Shown: positions 8,921-18,658, counted from the stretch's first letter. The stretch is 64,000 nucleotides of DNA from CALHRB01 sp964473465 (GCA_964473465.1 CAYYPE010000008.1:1-64000), one strand, 5' to 3'. A program made the numbers and translations. Notes: generated from the sequence alone by a model not told the origin.

Positions 8921-9814
8921 CTATTTCAATACTATAAATGGAATATTGAAAGTTTGCTTGCTGTTATTAAAAGTAAGAAAATATACTCCACTTTCTAAGT
9001 TATTAACCGGCAGATAAATTAAGTCCGAAGTCCCGGGATTAAGGTTATTGAATTTCTTAATAAGACTACCATTAGAATTATAAATCAAGAATTGTGAGCT
9101 CTCGTTCTGACATTCTACAGGAATTCTGATATATAAAATATCCGAAACAGGATTATTAAGAAGTCTTATAGAGTTAAGTTCTTCCGAATTAACAGTAGTT
9201 GGGAATTGTTGGCAAAAAACATCTCCGGTTTCTCCATTAACCAGACATGAAAGCCTGCCTCCGGTAGAGTTAAAAATAATACCCCAGATTGCCTTATTTG
9301 TTAATTCGGCTGGTTCGGGCAAGGGATTAATGCTGATATAAGCCAGCATAAGCTTATAATCTTTGTTGTTTGATGAGAATTCCTGAAAAGTAGAATTATC
9401 TCTTATCTTCTGAGCCATGATATCGCTATCGAACCATGTGGCATTATTTAAAGTTGTATCCTTACGGAATGGGAATTGATTACCGGGGTTTGATATTGGT
9501 ATTTGTAGAGGTATATAGGTATTAAGAATCTTAGTTACGGCAAAAAGTTTAAGCGAATCCACATCTACCGCCGAGCGATAAAGGTAAAGCCAGGCATTTG
9601 CTGTTCCTTTTGACATGTCAAAGGATATTGATACTGGAAATCCTTCGATTTGTTCTGATGAAGTTGCTATGAGAACAAGTTCGGGAGATTTCAAGCCACC
9701 GTCGGCAGCAGCTTTTGTTGAAGCAGAAATACCATCCTTTGCTTTGAATTGTTGCTGAGCATAAGCTGATTGTAATATAATTGCCAAAAATATTAGTATT
9801 ATAAAATTCTTCAT
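8921..9814 (-). CDS. Secreted T9SS cargo protein of unknown function
   Basis: I place the start at the ATG at 9814 (MKNFIILIFL), because GAAAGG lies at good spacing upstream and a typical signal peptide follows; an upstream ATG at 9859 would overlap the biotin carboxylase gene. The product is about 297 residues. After the signal peptide (cleavage near AYAQQ) comes a beta-rich region with no domain I recognise. The last 75 residues (LLNNPVSDILYIRIP ... LESGVYFLTF) form a type A T9SS sorting domain, so the protein should cross the outer membrane through T9SS. It starts 20 bases after accC and in the same direction, so cotranscription is possible but functional linkage is doubtful. Confidence 0.85.
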   Translation of the reverse strand: MKNFIILIFLAIILQSAYAQQQFKAKDGISASTKAAADGGLKSPELVLIATSSEQIEGFPVSISFDMSKGTANAWLYLYRSAVDVDSLKLFAVTKILNTYIPLQIPISNPGNQFPFRKDTTLNNATWFDSDIMAQKIRDNSTFQEFSSNNKDYKLMLAYISINPLPEPAELTNKAIWGIIFNSTGGRLSCLVNGETGDVFCQQFPTTVNSEELNSIRLLNNPVSDILYIRIPVECQNESSQFLIYNSNGSLIKKFNNLNPGTSDLIYLPVNNLESGVYFLTFNNSKQTFNIPFIVLK

Positions 9815-9834
9815 TATAAACCTTTCTAATAAAA

Positions 9835-11319
9835 TTAAATTAACTTTCTTTGTTTCCATTTACTTGAATTTTTATTTAACGATTGAACCTTCATAGGCAA
9901 TCTGACTTTACGGTGAGTATAGGCAGCGATGACAGCTATTAACTCTTCAGTCTCTTTCCTGACCTTTGCAAAATCCTCAAAATCAAAAACATTTTCGAGA
10001 AAACCAGTGTCAAAATTACCTTCTCTGAAGGCAGGATGATTAAGAACAGCGATTAAAAACGGAATTACTGTCTTGATGCCAAAGATTTTATAATTTTTTA
10101 GAGCCTGAATCATTCTGTCAAGAGCTTCTTCACGATTTTTACCTAAGGTAATGAGTTTAGCTACCATAGGGTCGAAATGCATCGAAACAACAGAGCCTTG
10201 TTCGACTCCTGAGTCAATTCTAACGCCTTTACCGCCGGGTTCTCTCAAATATGTAATTTTTCCAGTTGAAGGCATAAAATTATTGAATGGGTCTTCAGCA
10301 TTTATTCTGCACTCAATAGAATGGCCTATCCATTTTATATCCTGCTGGGTAAGATTTAACTTTTCGCCTGCGGCAATTTTCAATTGTTCCTTTACAAGGT
10401 CAGCACGTGTAACTCTCTCTGTGACAGGATGTTCCACCTGAAGTCTGGTATTCATCTCAAGGAAGTAGAAATTTTTATTTTTATCAAAAAGGAACTCGAT
10501 AGTTCCTGCATTCACGTAATTGCATGCTTTTGCGGCATTGATAGCAACCTGTCCCATCTTATGTCTTAATTCATCATCAAGCACTGTTGAAGGGCACTCT
10601 TCAATTAATTTTTGATGACGTCTTTGAATTGAGCAGTCTCTTTCACCAAAATGGAGATAATTTCCGTGTTCATCAGCAAGAACCTGTATCTCAATATGCT
10701 TTGGATTTTCGATTAACTTTTCGATATAAATAGAATCATCACCAAAAGACTTCAGAGCTTCACGTTTGGCGGACTCAAAATTTTCGATTAATTCATCAGG
10801 GTTAAAAACTTTTCGCATTCCTTTGCCGCCACCACCCGCAGCTGCCTTTAATAAAATTGGGTATCCAATATCTGCAGCTGTCCGATGCAATTGGTCGTAA
10901 TCATCAATTTTTTCTTTAGTTCCGGGAACAATGGGAACGCCGGCATTGAACATAATCTCACGTGCTTTGGTCTTGCTTCCCATCATCTCAATTGATTTGG
11001 GATAAGGACCGATGAATTTAATATTAGCATCAAGACAAGCCTGACTGAAAGCTTCTCGCTCGGAAAGAAAGCCATAACCGGGATGAATAGCTTCTGAATG
11101 GCTTCTTCTTGCAACGTCAATTATTTGCTGAATATCAAGATAGGCTGACTTTGGAGTTTCGGAAAATAGCTCAAAAGCGTAGTCAGCATAATGAACATAT
11201 GGGGCTTCCCTGTCAACTTTGTGATAGACTGCAACAGTTTCAACGCCTAATTCCCTTGCGGCTCTGATTACTCTTATGGCAATCTCGCCTCTGTTTGCAA
11301 TTAATATTCTCTTGAACAT
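9835..11319 (-). CDS. accC: Biotin carboxylase subunit of acetyl-/propionyl-CoA carboxylase
   Basis: A 494-residue ATP-grasp biotin carboxylase, which carboxylates the biotin of a carrier protein using ATP and bicarbonate. The N-terminus FKRILIANRGEIAIRVIRA is the classic biotin-carboxylase start. The glycine-rich ATP loop AAAGGGGKGMRKV is near 158-170, and EMNTRLQVEHPVTE carries the catalytic Glu/Asn/Arg residues near 288-301. The C-domain ends around 450; about 45 basic residues follow, making it slightly longer than E. coli AccC (449). The biotin carrier and carboxyltransferase are not adjacent, so an acyl-CoA (propionyl-CoA) carboxylase role cannot be separated from fatty-acid synthesis. 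ATG start. Confidence 0.93.
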   Translation of the reverse strand: MFKRILIANRGEIAIRVIRAARELGVETVAVYHKVDREAPYVHYADYAFELFSETPKSAYLDIQQIIDVARRSHSEAIHPGYGFLSEREAFSQACLDANIKFIGPYPKSIEMMGSKTKAREIMFNAGVPIVPGTKEKIDDYDQLHRTAADIGYPILLKAAAGGGGKGMRKVFNPDELIENFESAKREALKSFGDDSIYIEKLIENPKHIEIQVLADEHGNYLHFGERDCSIQRRHQKLIEECPSTVLDDELRHKMGQVAINAAKACNYVNAGTIEFLFDKNKNFYFLEMNTRLQVEHPVTERVTRADLVKEQLKIAAGEKLNLTQQDIKWIGHSIECRINAEDPFNNFMPSTGKITYLREPGGKGVRIDSGVEQGSVVSMHFDPMVAKLITLGKNREEALDRMIQALKNYKIFGIKTVIPFLIAVLNHPAFREGNFDTGFLENVFDFEDFAKVRKETEELIAVIAAYTHRKVRLPMKVQSLNKNSSKWKQRKLI

Positions 11320-11387
11320 TTAAATTATAAGTTATCTTAAAAAAAATAACTTAAAAATTTTTTTCTAAAAGAAAAAGAATAATTTTA

Positions 11388-13574
11388 TCAATTCAAACGG
11401 TCCTGATGTTTTTGTGGGATGATAAACTTGAAATTACTACCCTTCCCAAATTCACTTTCAACCCAGATTCTGCCTCCATGACGCTCAATGAATTCCCGGC
11501 ATATCATAAGACCCAGACCTGTGCCTTTTTCGTGATTAGTCCCTAATGTTGTAAAATGTGTTTCGTATTTGAATAGCTTATTTACATCCTTTGGGGAAAT
11601 TCCTATACCGTTGTCTTTAATGGCAAATTGAGTGAAGTCTCCCTGATTGACTGCATTGATTTCAATAAAACCACCGTTGTTAGTAAATTTAATAGCGTTT
11701 GTAATAAGATTTCTCATTGTCGTGGTAATCATATTTCTGTCAGCGAAAATCATCAAATCAGGACTGATTTTATTGGATATTGTAATTGATTTATTTTCGG
11801 TAAAGATATCGAGAGCTTTAAGGACATTGTCAACAACTGTTCTTGCTGAAATGAATTCTGCATTGAATTCAGTCTTACCTGATTCCGACAAAGCCCAGTT
11901 CAGTAGATTTTCCAACAGGTCTCTGAGGTTTGTCGAAGAGATTTTTAATTTTTTTAGATGCTGTCTGATTTTCTCAATGTCCATTTTATCGGTATAAAGA
12001 GAAATGAAATCAGTGCTGGTCATCATAACAGTAAGAGTATTTCTCAAATCGTGAGCAATTATATAAAGGAATTTATCTTTTGTTACATTAGCATCAAGCA
12101 GCCTCTTTTCGGATTCCACAAGCTTGAGATTGGCAATTTCGAGTTCTCTGTTTTTGAGTTCAAGCATAACATTGGTTTTCTTCTTGTTGAGGTATAGCTT
12201 ATACATAGCAAAAGTGGAAATCAGGATTAAACCCGAGATAAAGAACCAAAAAGTTCTGAATTTGGTTTCGTTTTCAATCTGAATTGCTTTAGCTTCATTT
12301 TCACTTCGAAGTAATTCATTTTCTCTGATTTTTTTCTCTGTGTCATATTTAACTTGCATTTCGGTTATTCTTTTGTTAGTTTCCTCATTAATCAGAGAGT
12401 CCTTTAAGCTAACATATTTTTGATAATACTCATCAGAGATTTTTTGCTTTCCTATAGAGGTATAAAAGATGGCAAAACTATAGTAATTTGCAGCGATTAA
12501 ATCTCTAAAGCCCTTTTCTCTACTGTAGTTAAGACTTCTGTTTAAGTATTGGAATGCTTTGTCATATTTTCCGAGTTTAGTATAAATACTGCCAATATTC
12601 ATTATTGAAATAGCAATATCTCTGGTGCTCCCTGACTTTTCGTGCATGTCCAAGGATTTTTGATAATAGTCAAGGGCTTTTGTGTATTGACCCATAGCAT
12701 CATAGCAGTTACCAATGTTATTATAAGCTTTAGCAATCAGATCTTCATCGTGTAATTTATTAGCAATATTTAAGCTTTTCTCGTAATACTTTATAGCAAG
12801 ATTGAAGTCATTTTTTGATTTAAAAATAGTTCCTATATTATTACAGATCCTTGCAGTAGCTCTTTTGTCGCCAACGTCTTCTTTGATTTTTAATGTTTTA
12901 TTATAATACTCTAATGATTTATCAAAATTCTTTAAATAGCTGTAAGTTGTTCCGATGCTGTTATAAGTATTGCTGAGGGATTCTTTATCGCCAATCAATT
13001 CCCTAATTTCAATAGATTTAAGGAAATTTGTCAAAGCATTCTGGTAATCGTTTTTGCTCAGGTAGAGATTGCCCAGATTGTGATAAATACCAGCTATGCC
13101 GGTTTTATCGCCCAAAACTTCTCTGATTGTGAGAGATTTTTGAAAGAATTCAATTGAATTATCTATAAGTCCTAAATTTCTATATGTAATACCGATATTA
13201 TTCAAAATGTCAGATAACTCAATTTTGTCGCCGAGCTGTTCAATTAGTTTCTGTGCCATCATCAAATAATTTAAGGCTTTATAATAGTTTCCAAGCTCAT
13301 AAAAGCCATTGGCTGCTATTTTTGTGAAATGAAATTCGGCGTTTTTATCATTAAGATATTTAGCAAGTTCAATACCATCAATAGCGTATTTGATACTTTT
13401 TTCAGGTGCAAGAATCAAATTTGCATCTGCCAGCTTTTGCAAAATTGAAATTTTGTCTTTGCCGTCAACATAATTGAGCTTGAATTCAAGGCTTTCAAGG
13501 CTTGTTTGGGAAAACAGATTGCCAACTGCAGAGAACAAAAAAATTATCATATATATTAATTTAATTTGTTTCAC
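11388..13574 (-). CDS. TPR-repeat sensor histidine kinase
   Basis: A 728-residue protein with an N-terminal signal-like helix (1-22), then about eight tetratricopeptide repeats (roughly 60-390; periodic motifs such as NNIGTIFKSKNDFNLAIKYY). A coiled coil and one transmembrane helix follow (about 438-460, FWFFISGLILISTFAMYKLY). Next come a HisKA dimerisation domain with the phosphoacceptor His in IIAHDLRNTL (near 507) and a HATPase domain with N box NLITNAIKF, G1 DNGIGISP and G2 GTGLGL. The TPR part should lie in the periplasm and sense an unknown signal. No response regulator is next to it, so this is an orphan kinase of a kind common in Bacteroidota. Confidence 0.92.
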   Translation of the reverse strand: MKQIKLIYMIIFLFSAVGNLFSQTSLESLEFKLNYVDGKDKISILQKLADANLILAPEKSIKYAIDGIELAKYLNDKNAEFHFTKIAANGFYELGNYYKALNYLMMAQKLIEQLGDKIELSDILNNIGITYRNLGLIDNSIEFFQKSLTIREVLGDKTGIAGIYHNLGNLYLSKNDYQNALTNFLKSIEIRELIGDKESLSNTYNSIGTTYSYLKNFDKSLEYYNKTLKIKEDVGDKRATARICNNIGTIFKSKNDFNLAIKYYEKSLNIANKLHDEDLIAKAYNNIGNCYDAMGQYTKALDYYQKSLDMHEKSGSTRDIAISIMNIGSIYTKLGKYDKAFQYLNRSLNYSREKGFRDLIAANYYSFAIFYTSIGKQKISDEYYQKYVSLKDSLINEETNKRITEMQVKYDTEKKIRENELLRSENEAKAIQIENETKFRTFWFFISGLILISTFAMYKLYLNKKKTNVMLELKNRELEIANLKLVESEKRLLDANVTKDKFLYIIAHDLRNTLTVMMTSTDFISLYTDKMDIEKIRQHLKKLKISSTNLRDLLENLLNWALSESGKTEFNAEFISARTVVDNVLKALDIFTENKSITISNKISPDLMIFADRNMITTTMRNLITNAIKFTNNGGFIEINAVNQGDFTQFAIKDNGIGISPKDVNKLFKYETHFTTLGTNHEKGTGLGLMICREFIERHGGRIWVESEFGKGSNFKFIIPQKHQDRLN

Positions 13575-13846
13575 TTAAGTACCTTTAATGGTAGATAATA
13601 ATTATAAAAATTAGCAAATTATTTATTAAAAAAAAAATCTCAGTAAAAATTTTTTTTTAACATACTAATATTATCAAAAATAATACCTAAATAATGAGTG
13701 AAAATTGTTCTTTAAAACAACTATTTACTATTTTTTTGCTAATAATTCTAAAAATATAATTATATTTGAAATCTTGTTTTTTATAAATTTTTTATTACAT
13801 TATTTGTCCTTTAAGGGCTTTTGCATTATTTAATATTAGGTGCCAT

Positions 13847-15550
13847 ATGAATAACGAACAAATTATTGCTGAAAATGAAATGACTAATCAGCTTGAACCT
13901 CAAATACAGGCTGAGAATAATGTTGTTGATTCTTCAGTTGAAATTGAATCTTCGGAAATTGTTAGTGTTGAGACACAAACAATTGAACAAGAAGACAATT
14001 CCATAATTCAGAATCATTCAACAGTTCAAGATGAAGTTCCTTCAGCAAGTGCTTTAGAGACTGTCGAAAGCGTCGAATCAACAGAAAAAACGAATGAAAT
14101 TATCATTGAAGAGTTACTTGAAGTAAAGAGTGACGCTCAGGAAAATATTTCAACTGAAGTAGCTGCTAAGGAATCTTCACAGGTTACTGAGCAAGAAAAA
14201 CCAGCCGAAGAAGCTTCTCCGGTCGCTCAACCCGTTGAGGTCAAAGAATCAACCGTTGAAGCTAAAGCTGAGACAACCGAAGAGGAATCCAAAACTACTA
14301 CCGTTGAATCAATTGAACCAAACAAAACAAAAAGAATTTTGAAAGAAAGATACGATGAACTTTTTAATAGATTAGCTGAATTTAAAGAAAAAAATGAATC
14401 CTTCGATGTTTACGTGAAAGCCAGAGTTAAGGGTGGTTTACGTGTGTTTTATGAGGAGGTCCCTCTGTTTTTACCGGTCTCTCACTTTTCTCTCAGGAAA
14501 TCACCCTCTGAGCAGGAACTGAAGGCAACTGAAAGAACAACTCTTAGAGTCCATGTTCACGAACTTCAGGAATATGAAGAAGGCAGAAAAACTGCTATTG
14601 TAACGAGAAAGCAGGTTTTGATAGAAGAGTTATGGAACAAATTGCAGGTTGGTGATATAGTCGAAGGAAGAGTATCCTCGATAGCTTCATTTGGAGTATT
14701 TCTCGATTTAGGAGGCGTTGAAGGGTTGATTCACGTTTCAAGGTTATCACAGTTTCATATTGAACATCCCAATCAGTATTATAATAAGGGAGACCTTGTA
14801 AAAGCAGTTGTTGTAGAACTTGATAAGGAAAGAAATCGTATAGCTTTGTCCAGAAAAGAACTTGAAGAATCTCCATGGAAGAACGTAGAAGAGGCTTTTC
14901 CTGTTCAATCACGTCATAAAGGAAAAATCAGAAAGCTTACCGAGTTCGGAGCTTATGTAGAATTAAAACCCGGTATTGACGGACTTCTCCGAACACCAGA
15001 AATTTCATGGACAAAGAGAATTAAAAAACCATCGGATGTTTTCAAAGTTGGTCAGGAAATTGATGTTGAAGTGATATCTGTTTCTGAGGAGAAAAAATCA
15101 ATATCATTAAGCTACAAAAACACAATCCCAAATCCATGGAACAGTCTTGTTGACAGATTTCCAGTTGGTACAACACATATGGGAACTGTTTCGCAGGTAC
15201 TTCCACAAGGGATGATAGTATCAATTTCCGATGATGTTGACGGATTTATGCCAAGAAGTAAAATGCGTTCATTGCTGAAAGGCAACAAGATACCATATCA
15301 TTCTGGCGATCAGCTCGAAGTTGTTATTGCTGATTTAATCCCCGATCAAGAGTCTCTGATTCTAAGCCCAAAAATTGATGAAAATGCAGCTACTTCAAAC
15401 ACAGAGTCAGATGATTTCAAGGGAAGAAGAACAAATCAACAACCATACAGCGGTGATAATAAAGCAAATAAGCAAGTCCCAAATCAAAGTGCTGTAACTC
15501 TTGTTGATTTGCTTTCTGATTCAGATAAGAAATCTTTATTAAATCTTTGA
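13847..15550 (+). CDS. rpsA: S1-domain RNA-binding protein, ribosomal protein S1-like, with acidic N-terminal extension
   Basis: A 567-residue protein. Residues 1-160 are low-complexity and rich in Glu, Ser, Val and Thr with no S1 fold. About four S1 (OB-fold) repeats follow (about 180-510): a degenerate first one, then GDIVEGRVSSIASFGVFLDLGGVEGLIHVSRLS, a third with GAYVELKPGIDGLL, and a fourth with DDVDGFMPRSK. The family binds mRNA and the 30S subunit to help translation start. The divergent 272-base AT-rich region 13575-13846 should hold its promoter. A clear rho-independent terminator follows at 15569-15607, so it is probably transcribed alone. Whether it is the genome's only S1 cannot be judged here. 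Confidence 0.88.
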   Translation: MNNEQIIAENEMTNQLEPQIQAENNVVDSSVEIESSEIVSVETQTIEQEDNSIIQNHSTVQDEVPSASALETVESVESTEKTNEIIIEELLEVKSDAQENISTEVAAKESSQVTEQEKPAEEASPVAQPVEVKESTVEAKAETTEEESKTTTVESIEPNKTKRILKERYDELFNRLAEFKEKNESFDVYVKARVKGGLRVFYEEVPLFLPVSHFSLRKSPSEQELKATERTTLRVHVHELQEYEEGRKTAIVTRKQVLIEELWNKLQVGDIVEGRVSSIASFGVFLDLGGVEGLIHVSRLSQFHIEHPNQYYNKGDLVKAVVVELDKERNRIALSRKELEESPWKNVEEAFPVQSRHKGKIRKLTEFGAYVELKPGIDGLLRTPEISWTKRIKKPSDVFKVGQEIDVEVISVSEEKKSISLSYKNTIPNPWNSLVDRFPVGTTHMGTVSQVLPQGMIVSISDDVDGFMPRSKMRSLLKGNKIPYHSGDQLEVVIADLIPDQESLILSPKIDENAATSNTESDDFKGRRTNQQPYSGDNKANKQVPNQSAVTLVDLLSDSDKKSLLNL

Positions 15551-15568
15551 TTTGAATTTATTCCACTA

Positions 15569-15607
15569 AGGGTTGAGTTTACAATATCTCAGCCCTGATT
15601 TTTTTTA
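15569..15607 (+). terminator. Rho-independent terminator after rpsA-like gene
   Basis: AGGGTTGAG pairs with CTCAGCCCT (8 Watson-Crick pairs and one G-T) around a 10-base loop, followed by GATTTTTTTT. It begins 19 bases after the stop codon. Confidence 0.85.
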
Positions 15608-15644
15608 TAAGAATATTCATTTTATCAATTTTAGGAGTAAAAAA

Positions 15645-16286
15645 ATGAAAAAACTATTAGCTAATTTTTTACTTATTGCTTTTTTCTCATTTATTATAAT
15701 TAACTGTTCACATTCAAACGAAAAAGGAAATAAAAATATGAATATCAACCAAGATGCTACTTCTCAACAGGAAAATGAATTTAAGACAAACCCTCATTAT
15801 ATAATTTCGGTAAAGCTCAAGGAAGCAAATCAGGACTTGGGTGAAATTGAATTAGAGCTGTTCCCTCAAGTAGCTCCCAAGCATGTAAGAAATTTTGACA
15901 GTCTTGTTTCAATCAAATTTTTTGATGGATGTGCTTTCCATAGAGTAATTCCCGGCTTTATGATTCAGGGTGGAGATCCAAATTCGAAAGATAAACCGAA
16001 GAACACATGGGGTTATGGAGATCCTTCTCAAACAAGAGTACCAGCTGAATTCAACAATATCAAACACGAAAGAGGCATTCTTTCTGCAGCTCGTTCGAAT
16101 GATCCGAACAGTGCCACATCACAGTTCTTTATTATGGTTGCCTCCGCTCCTCATCTTGACGGACAATACACTGCCTATGGTAAGGTTGTCAGTGGTATGG
16201 ATGTTGTTGATAAAATTGTAAATCAACCAAGGGACGGCAGGGATAATCCATTGGACAAAGTTGAAATGACTATCAGAAAAAAATAA
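15645..16286 (+). CDS. Cyclophilin-type peptidyl-prolyl isomerase, lipoprotein
   Basis: I choose the ATG at 15645 because TTAGGAG lies just upstream and it gives a lipoprotein signal (MKKLLANFLLIAFF ... IIINC, Cys21); the earlier ATG at 15573 would lie inside the terminator hairpin. After a linker, residues 50-213 form a cyclophilin domain with FHRVIPGFMIQGGDP and SQFFIMVA, the peptide-binding and catalytic segments. The protein should be anchored in the envelope and catalyse proline cis-trans isomerisation during folding of exported proteins. Length is normal for the bacterial family. An imperfect AACTG/CAGTT inverted repeat follows at 16315-16330. Confidence 0.92.
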   Translation: MKKLLANFLLIAFFSFIIINCSHSNEKGNKNMNINQDATSQQENEFKTNPHYIISVKLKEANQDLGEIELELFPQVAPKHVRNFDSLVSIKFFDGCAFHRVIPGFMIQGGDPNSKDKPKNTWGYGDPSQTRVPAEFNNIKHERGILSAARSNDPNSATSQFFIMVASAPHLDGQYTAYGKVVSGMDVVDKIVNQPRDGRDNPLDKVEMTIRKK

Positions 16287-16407
16287 GCTAATTATTTTAA
16301 ACCTTAACTTTTGAACTGATTATCAGTTTTAAGTAAATAAAATAAAGGCAAGATTAAATAATATAAGTAACACCGGTATAAAAACTTTCATCCAGAACTC
16401 TTTTTTT

Positions 16408-17235
16408 ATGCTACTGGGTGTCGTTGCAGCTGGTTTTGGTTTAAAAGGATTTTTACTGCCTAATTCATTTCTCGACGGCGGAGTAACGGGGATATCTCTG
16501 ATATTAGCATCAATTACTGATATCCACTTTTCGATTCTTCTGATTATTATTAATCTTCCATTTATGATTATTGGATTTAATACAGTAAGCAAGCAGTTTG
16601 CAATTAAGAGTATAATTTCCGTAATATTGCTTGCTGTTGCTGTTGTAGTAATACCATTCCCGAAAATAACTGATGATAGCATACTTATTTCAGTGTTTGG
16701 AGGTTTTTTCCTCGGACTTGGAATTGGACTATCTATCAGAGGTGGTTCTGTTCTTGATGGCACAGAAATTATGGCTGTATTCATAAGCAGAAAAACCTCA
16801 CTTTCCATAGGTGATGTTATTTTAATTTTCAATGTTATAATATTCATAATAGCCACTTATTTCTTTAATATCGAAATAGCTCTTTATGCCATGCTGACTT
16901 ATCTTTCTGCTTCAAAAACAGTAGATTTTGTAGTTGATGGAATTGAAGAATATATTGGTGTTACCATAATTTCCGATAAACATGAGGAGATAAGATTGGC
17001 TATCATAGAAAATCTTGGAATGGGTTGCACCATTTACGATGGAAAGCGTGGTTTCACTCCAAGAGGTCAACCGTTAAAGGATACTAAAATAGTTTATACT
17101 TTGATTACCCGATTAGAAATGACAAAATTGATGACAGAAATTGAAAAGGTTGATCCCTCCGCCTTTGTTGTTATGCACAGCATCAAAGATGCCAAAGGCG
17201 GAATGATCAAGAAACGTCCTTATCATAACGTTTGA
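16408..17235 (+). CDS. YitT/DUF2179-family membrane protein
   Basis: A 275-residue protein with five or six hydrophobic helices in residues 1-170, including the loop FLLPNSFLDGGVTGISLI typical of the YitT family, and a soluble DUF2179 domain at the C-terminus (about 190-270, GMGCTIYDGKRGFTPR). The biochemical function of the family is not established. The first ATG is 16408, but the frame stays open and protein-like for 24 codons upstream (back to a TAA at 16330) without ATG, GTG or TTG. The N-terminus may therefore be longer and start at a rare codon. It ends back-to-back with the convergent gene below: the stop codons at 17233-17235 and 17236-17238 touch, with no terminator between them. 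Confidence 0.85.
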   Translation: MLLGVVAAGFGLKGFLLPNSFLDGGVTGISLILASITDIHFSILLIIINLPFMIIGFNTVSKQFAIKSIISVILLAVAVVVIPFPKITDDSILISVFGGFFLGLGIGLSIRGGSVLDGTEIMAVFISRKTSLSIGDVILIFNVIIFIIATYFFNIEIALYAMLTYLSASKTVDFVVDGIEEYIGVTIISDKHEEIRLAIIENLGMGCTIYDGKRGFTPRGQPLKDTKIVYTLITRLEMTKLMTEIEKVDPSAFVVMHSIKDAKGGMIKKRPYHNV

Positions 17236-17967
17236 TTATCTGATAATTATCAATTTTTTTGTTTTGCTTTTTAATCCCTCAACTTCAAGTTGATAAAAAT
17301 AAATACCTTGAGAAAGATTTAAAAGCTCAATATTCAAACTACCCTGATACTCATTGAGTGGCTTGTTGTAAATTTCAATCCCTTTGGCATCAAAAAATCG
17401 AATTCTTGCTTCTGAGAAATTATTATTAATTTTATAATTAATTAAAGAAGATTGTGAAACAGGATTTGGATTTGGATCTGATAATGAATAGTATATGTCT
17501 GATACTGTTTTTTCCACTTCGGTTGGACCAACTTTAAAAGTAACTGTAAATGATATACTGTCGTTAGGATTGTCAACATTGAAAAAAGTGAATCTTGCTT
17601 TTGATTCACCCACAATTCCATCGGCAAAAATATCAGCGTGGAAATTTTCACCGGATGTGCCCAGTGGCATAAGCGTTAGATATCCTTCTGAGGTTATATC
17701 ATGATCAACAGGTGGATAGCAGATGTCCCAGCAGAAAACTACTGTGTGACCGTTAGTAAGATTCAAAATTTCGAGTTTGGCTTTAACATTGATAACATTA
17801 GCAGTAACATTCTTTATTTCAGCCTTAGCTCTGATTTCATCATTTATACCTCCACTAACTATTTCATCTTTGGAGACAAATTCAAAACTCGAAGCTTGAG
17901 TTTGAAAATAAGAAAAAATTATGAAGAATATGACCAATAAAGTCAAATTATGTATTTTTATCATCAT
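17236..17967 (-). CDS. Secreted T9SS cargo protein of unknown function
   Basis: About 243 residues starting at ATG 17967 (MMIKIHNLTL); ATG 17964 is equally possible and has a better spaced GGGG. An upstream ATG at 17988 would add seven residues before the signal peptide. After the signal peptide comes a beta-sandwich-like region with two cysteines (CWDIC) and a segment GESKARFTFFNVDNPNDSI that reads like a CARDB/transthyretin-like fold. The last 80 residues (LSDPNPNPVSQSSLINYKI ... QGIYFYQLEVEG) are a T9SS sorting domain. No enzymatic motif is visible. Confidence 0.8.
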   Translation of the reverse strand: MMIKIHNLTLLVIFFIIFSYFQTQASSFEFVSKDEIVSGGINDEIRAKAEIKNVTANVINVKAKLEILNLTNGHTVVFCWDICYPPVDHDITSEGYLTLMPLGTSGENFHADIFADGIVGESKARFTFFNVDNPNDSISFTVTFKVGPTEVEKTVSDIYYSLSDPNPNPVSQSSLINYKINNNFSEARIRFFDAKGIEIYNKPLNEYQGSLNIELLNLSQGIYFYQLEVEGLKSKTKKLIIIR

Positions 17968-18068
17968 GATACCCCAATTGATTAACAATAAAATTTGTAA
18001 ATTCTTTTCTTACTAATGACAAATATGCAAAAAAAAAGTTACAATTTAATTTTTTTTCGGGATTTCAT

Positions 18069-18602
18069 ATGAATAAACTAAAATTATTAATGTGTTTAAT
18101 AGTTCTGACAATAATTTCTTTTAATTTTTCTTTTTCCGAGGAAAAAAGAACTATACCTTCGGTTAAGGTAAAGAATTTAAAGGGTGAAACAATAGACACA
18201 AAGAGTTTTTCGAACGATGGAAAGCCCTTTGTCATTTGTTTTTGGGCTACTTGGTGCAGCCCTTGCATTATTGAGCAAAATACTTTTAATGAAGTCTATG
18301 ACAAGTGGCAGGAAGAAACAGGAGTAAAAATTGTTTCTATCTCTATTGATGACACCCGTAGCAGTAAGAAAGTAGCCCCTTTTGTTAAAGGGCGAAAATG
18401 GAAATTTGAAATTTATCTTGATGAAAATAGTAATTTTAAGCGTGCTATGAATGCTGGCCATCCTCCTCATTCTTTTCTGGTTAATGGAAATGGTGAGATT
18501 GTTTGGGAGCATAGCGGGTTTGCTCCGGGCGATGAAGAAGAGCTATATGCCGAAATAAAAAAGCTAATTAACAATAACAGCGAAGATTCAAACTCAAAGT
18601 AA
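18069..18602 (+). CDS. Exported TlpA/ResA-like thioredoxin
   Basis: A 177-residue protein with a signal peptide (about 1-23) and a thioredoxin fold of the TlpA/ResA type. The redox-active site is WCSPC in FWATWCSPCIIEQNTF near residue 60, and the cis-Pro region is GHPPHSFLV near 135. It should reduce or isomerise thiols in the periplasm, for instance in cytochrome maturation. The leader TTTTTTTTCGGGATT before the ATG is nearly the same as that of the PNGase F-like gene at 5354. It is the first of five genes on the same strand (to 20834), all likely envelope proteins except the last. Confidence 0.92.
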   Translation: MNKLKLLMCLIVLTIISFNFSFSEEKRTIPSVKVKNLKGETIDTKSFSNDGKPFVICFWATWCSPCIIEQNTFNEVYDKWQEETGVKIVSISIDDTRSSKKVAPFVKGRKWKFEIYLDENSNFKRAMNAGHPPHSFLVNGNGEIVWEHSGFAPGDEEELYAEIKKLINNNSEDSNSK

Positions 18603-18658
18603 CTTTTGTTTGAAAAGTTCGTATTTAATAACGTAACTAAAACGATTGAATAGCATTT

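Noticed and set aside
11328..11353. Terminator between the TPR kinase and accC genes
   Set aside because: TAAGTTAT/ATAACTTA is all A/T, with a weak stem, so it is not a convincing terminator.
14595..14912. Minus-strand open frame inside the S1 gene
   Set aside because: Its codons are antisense to the conserved S1 domains; no ribosome binding site or recognisable domain.
16329..16856. Minus-strand open frame of 175 residues opposite the YitT-type gene
   Set aside because: A hydrophobic shadow of the membrane helices; the plus strand matches a known family along its full length.
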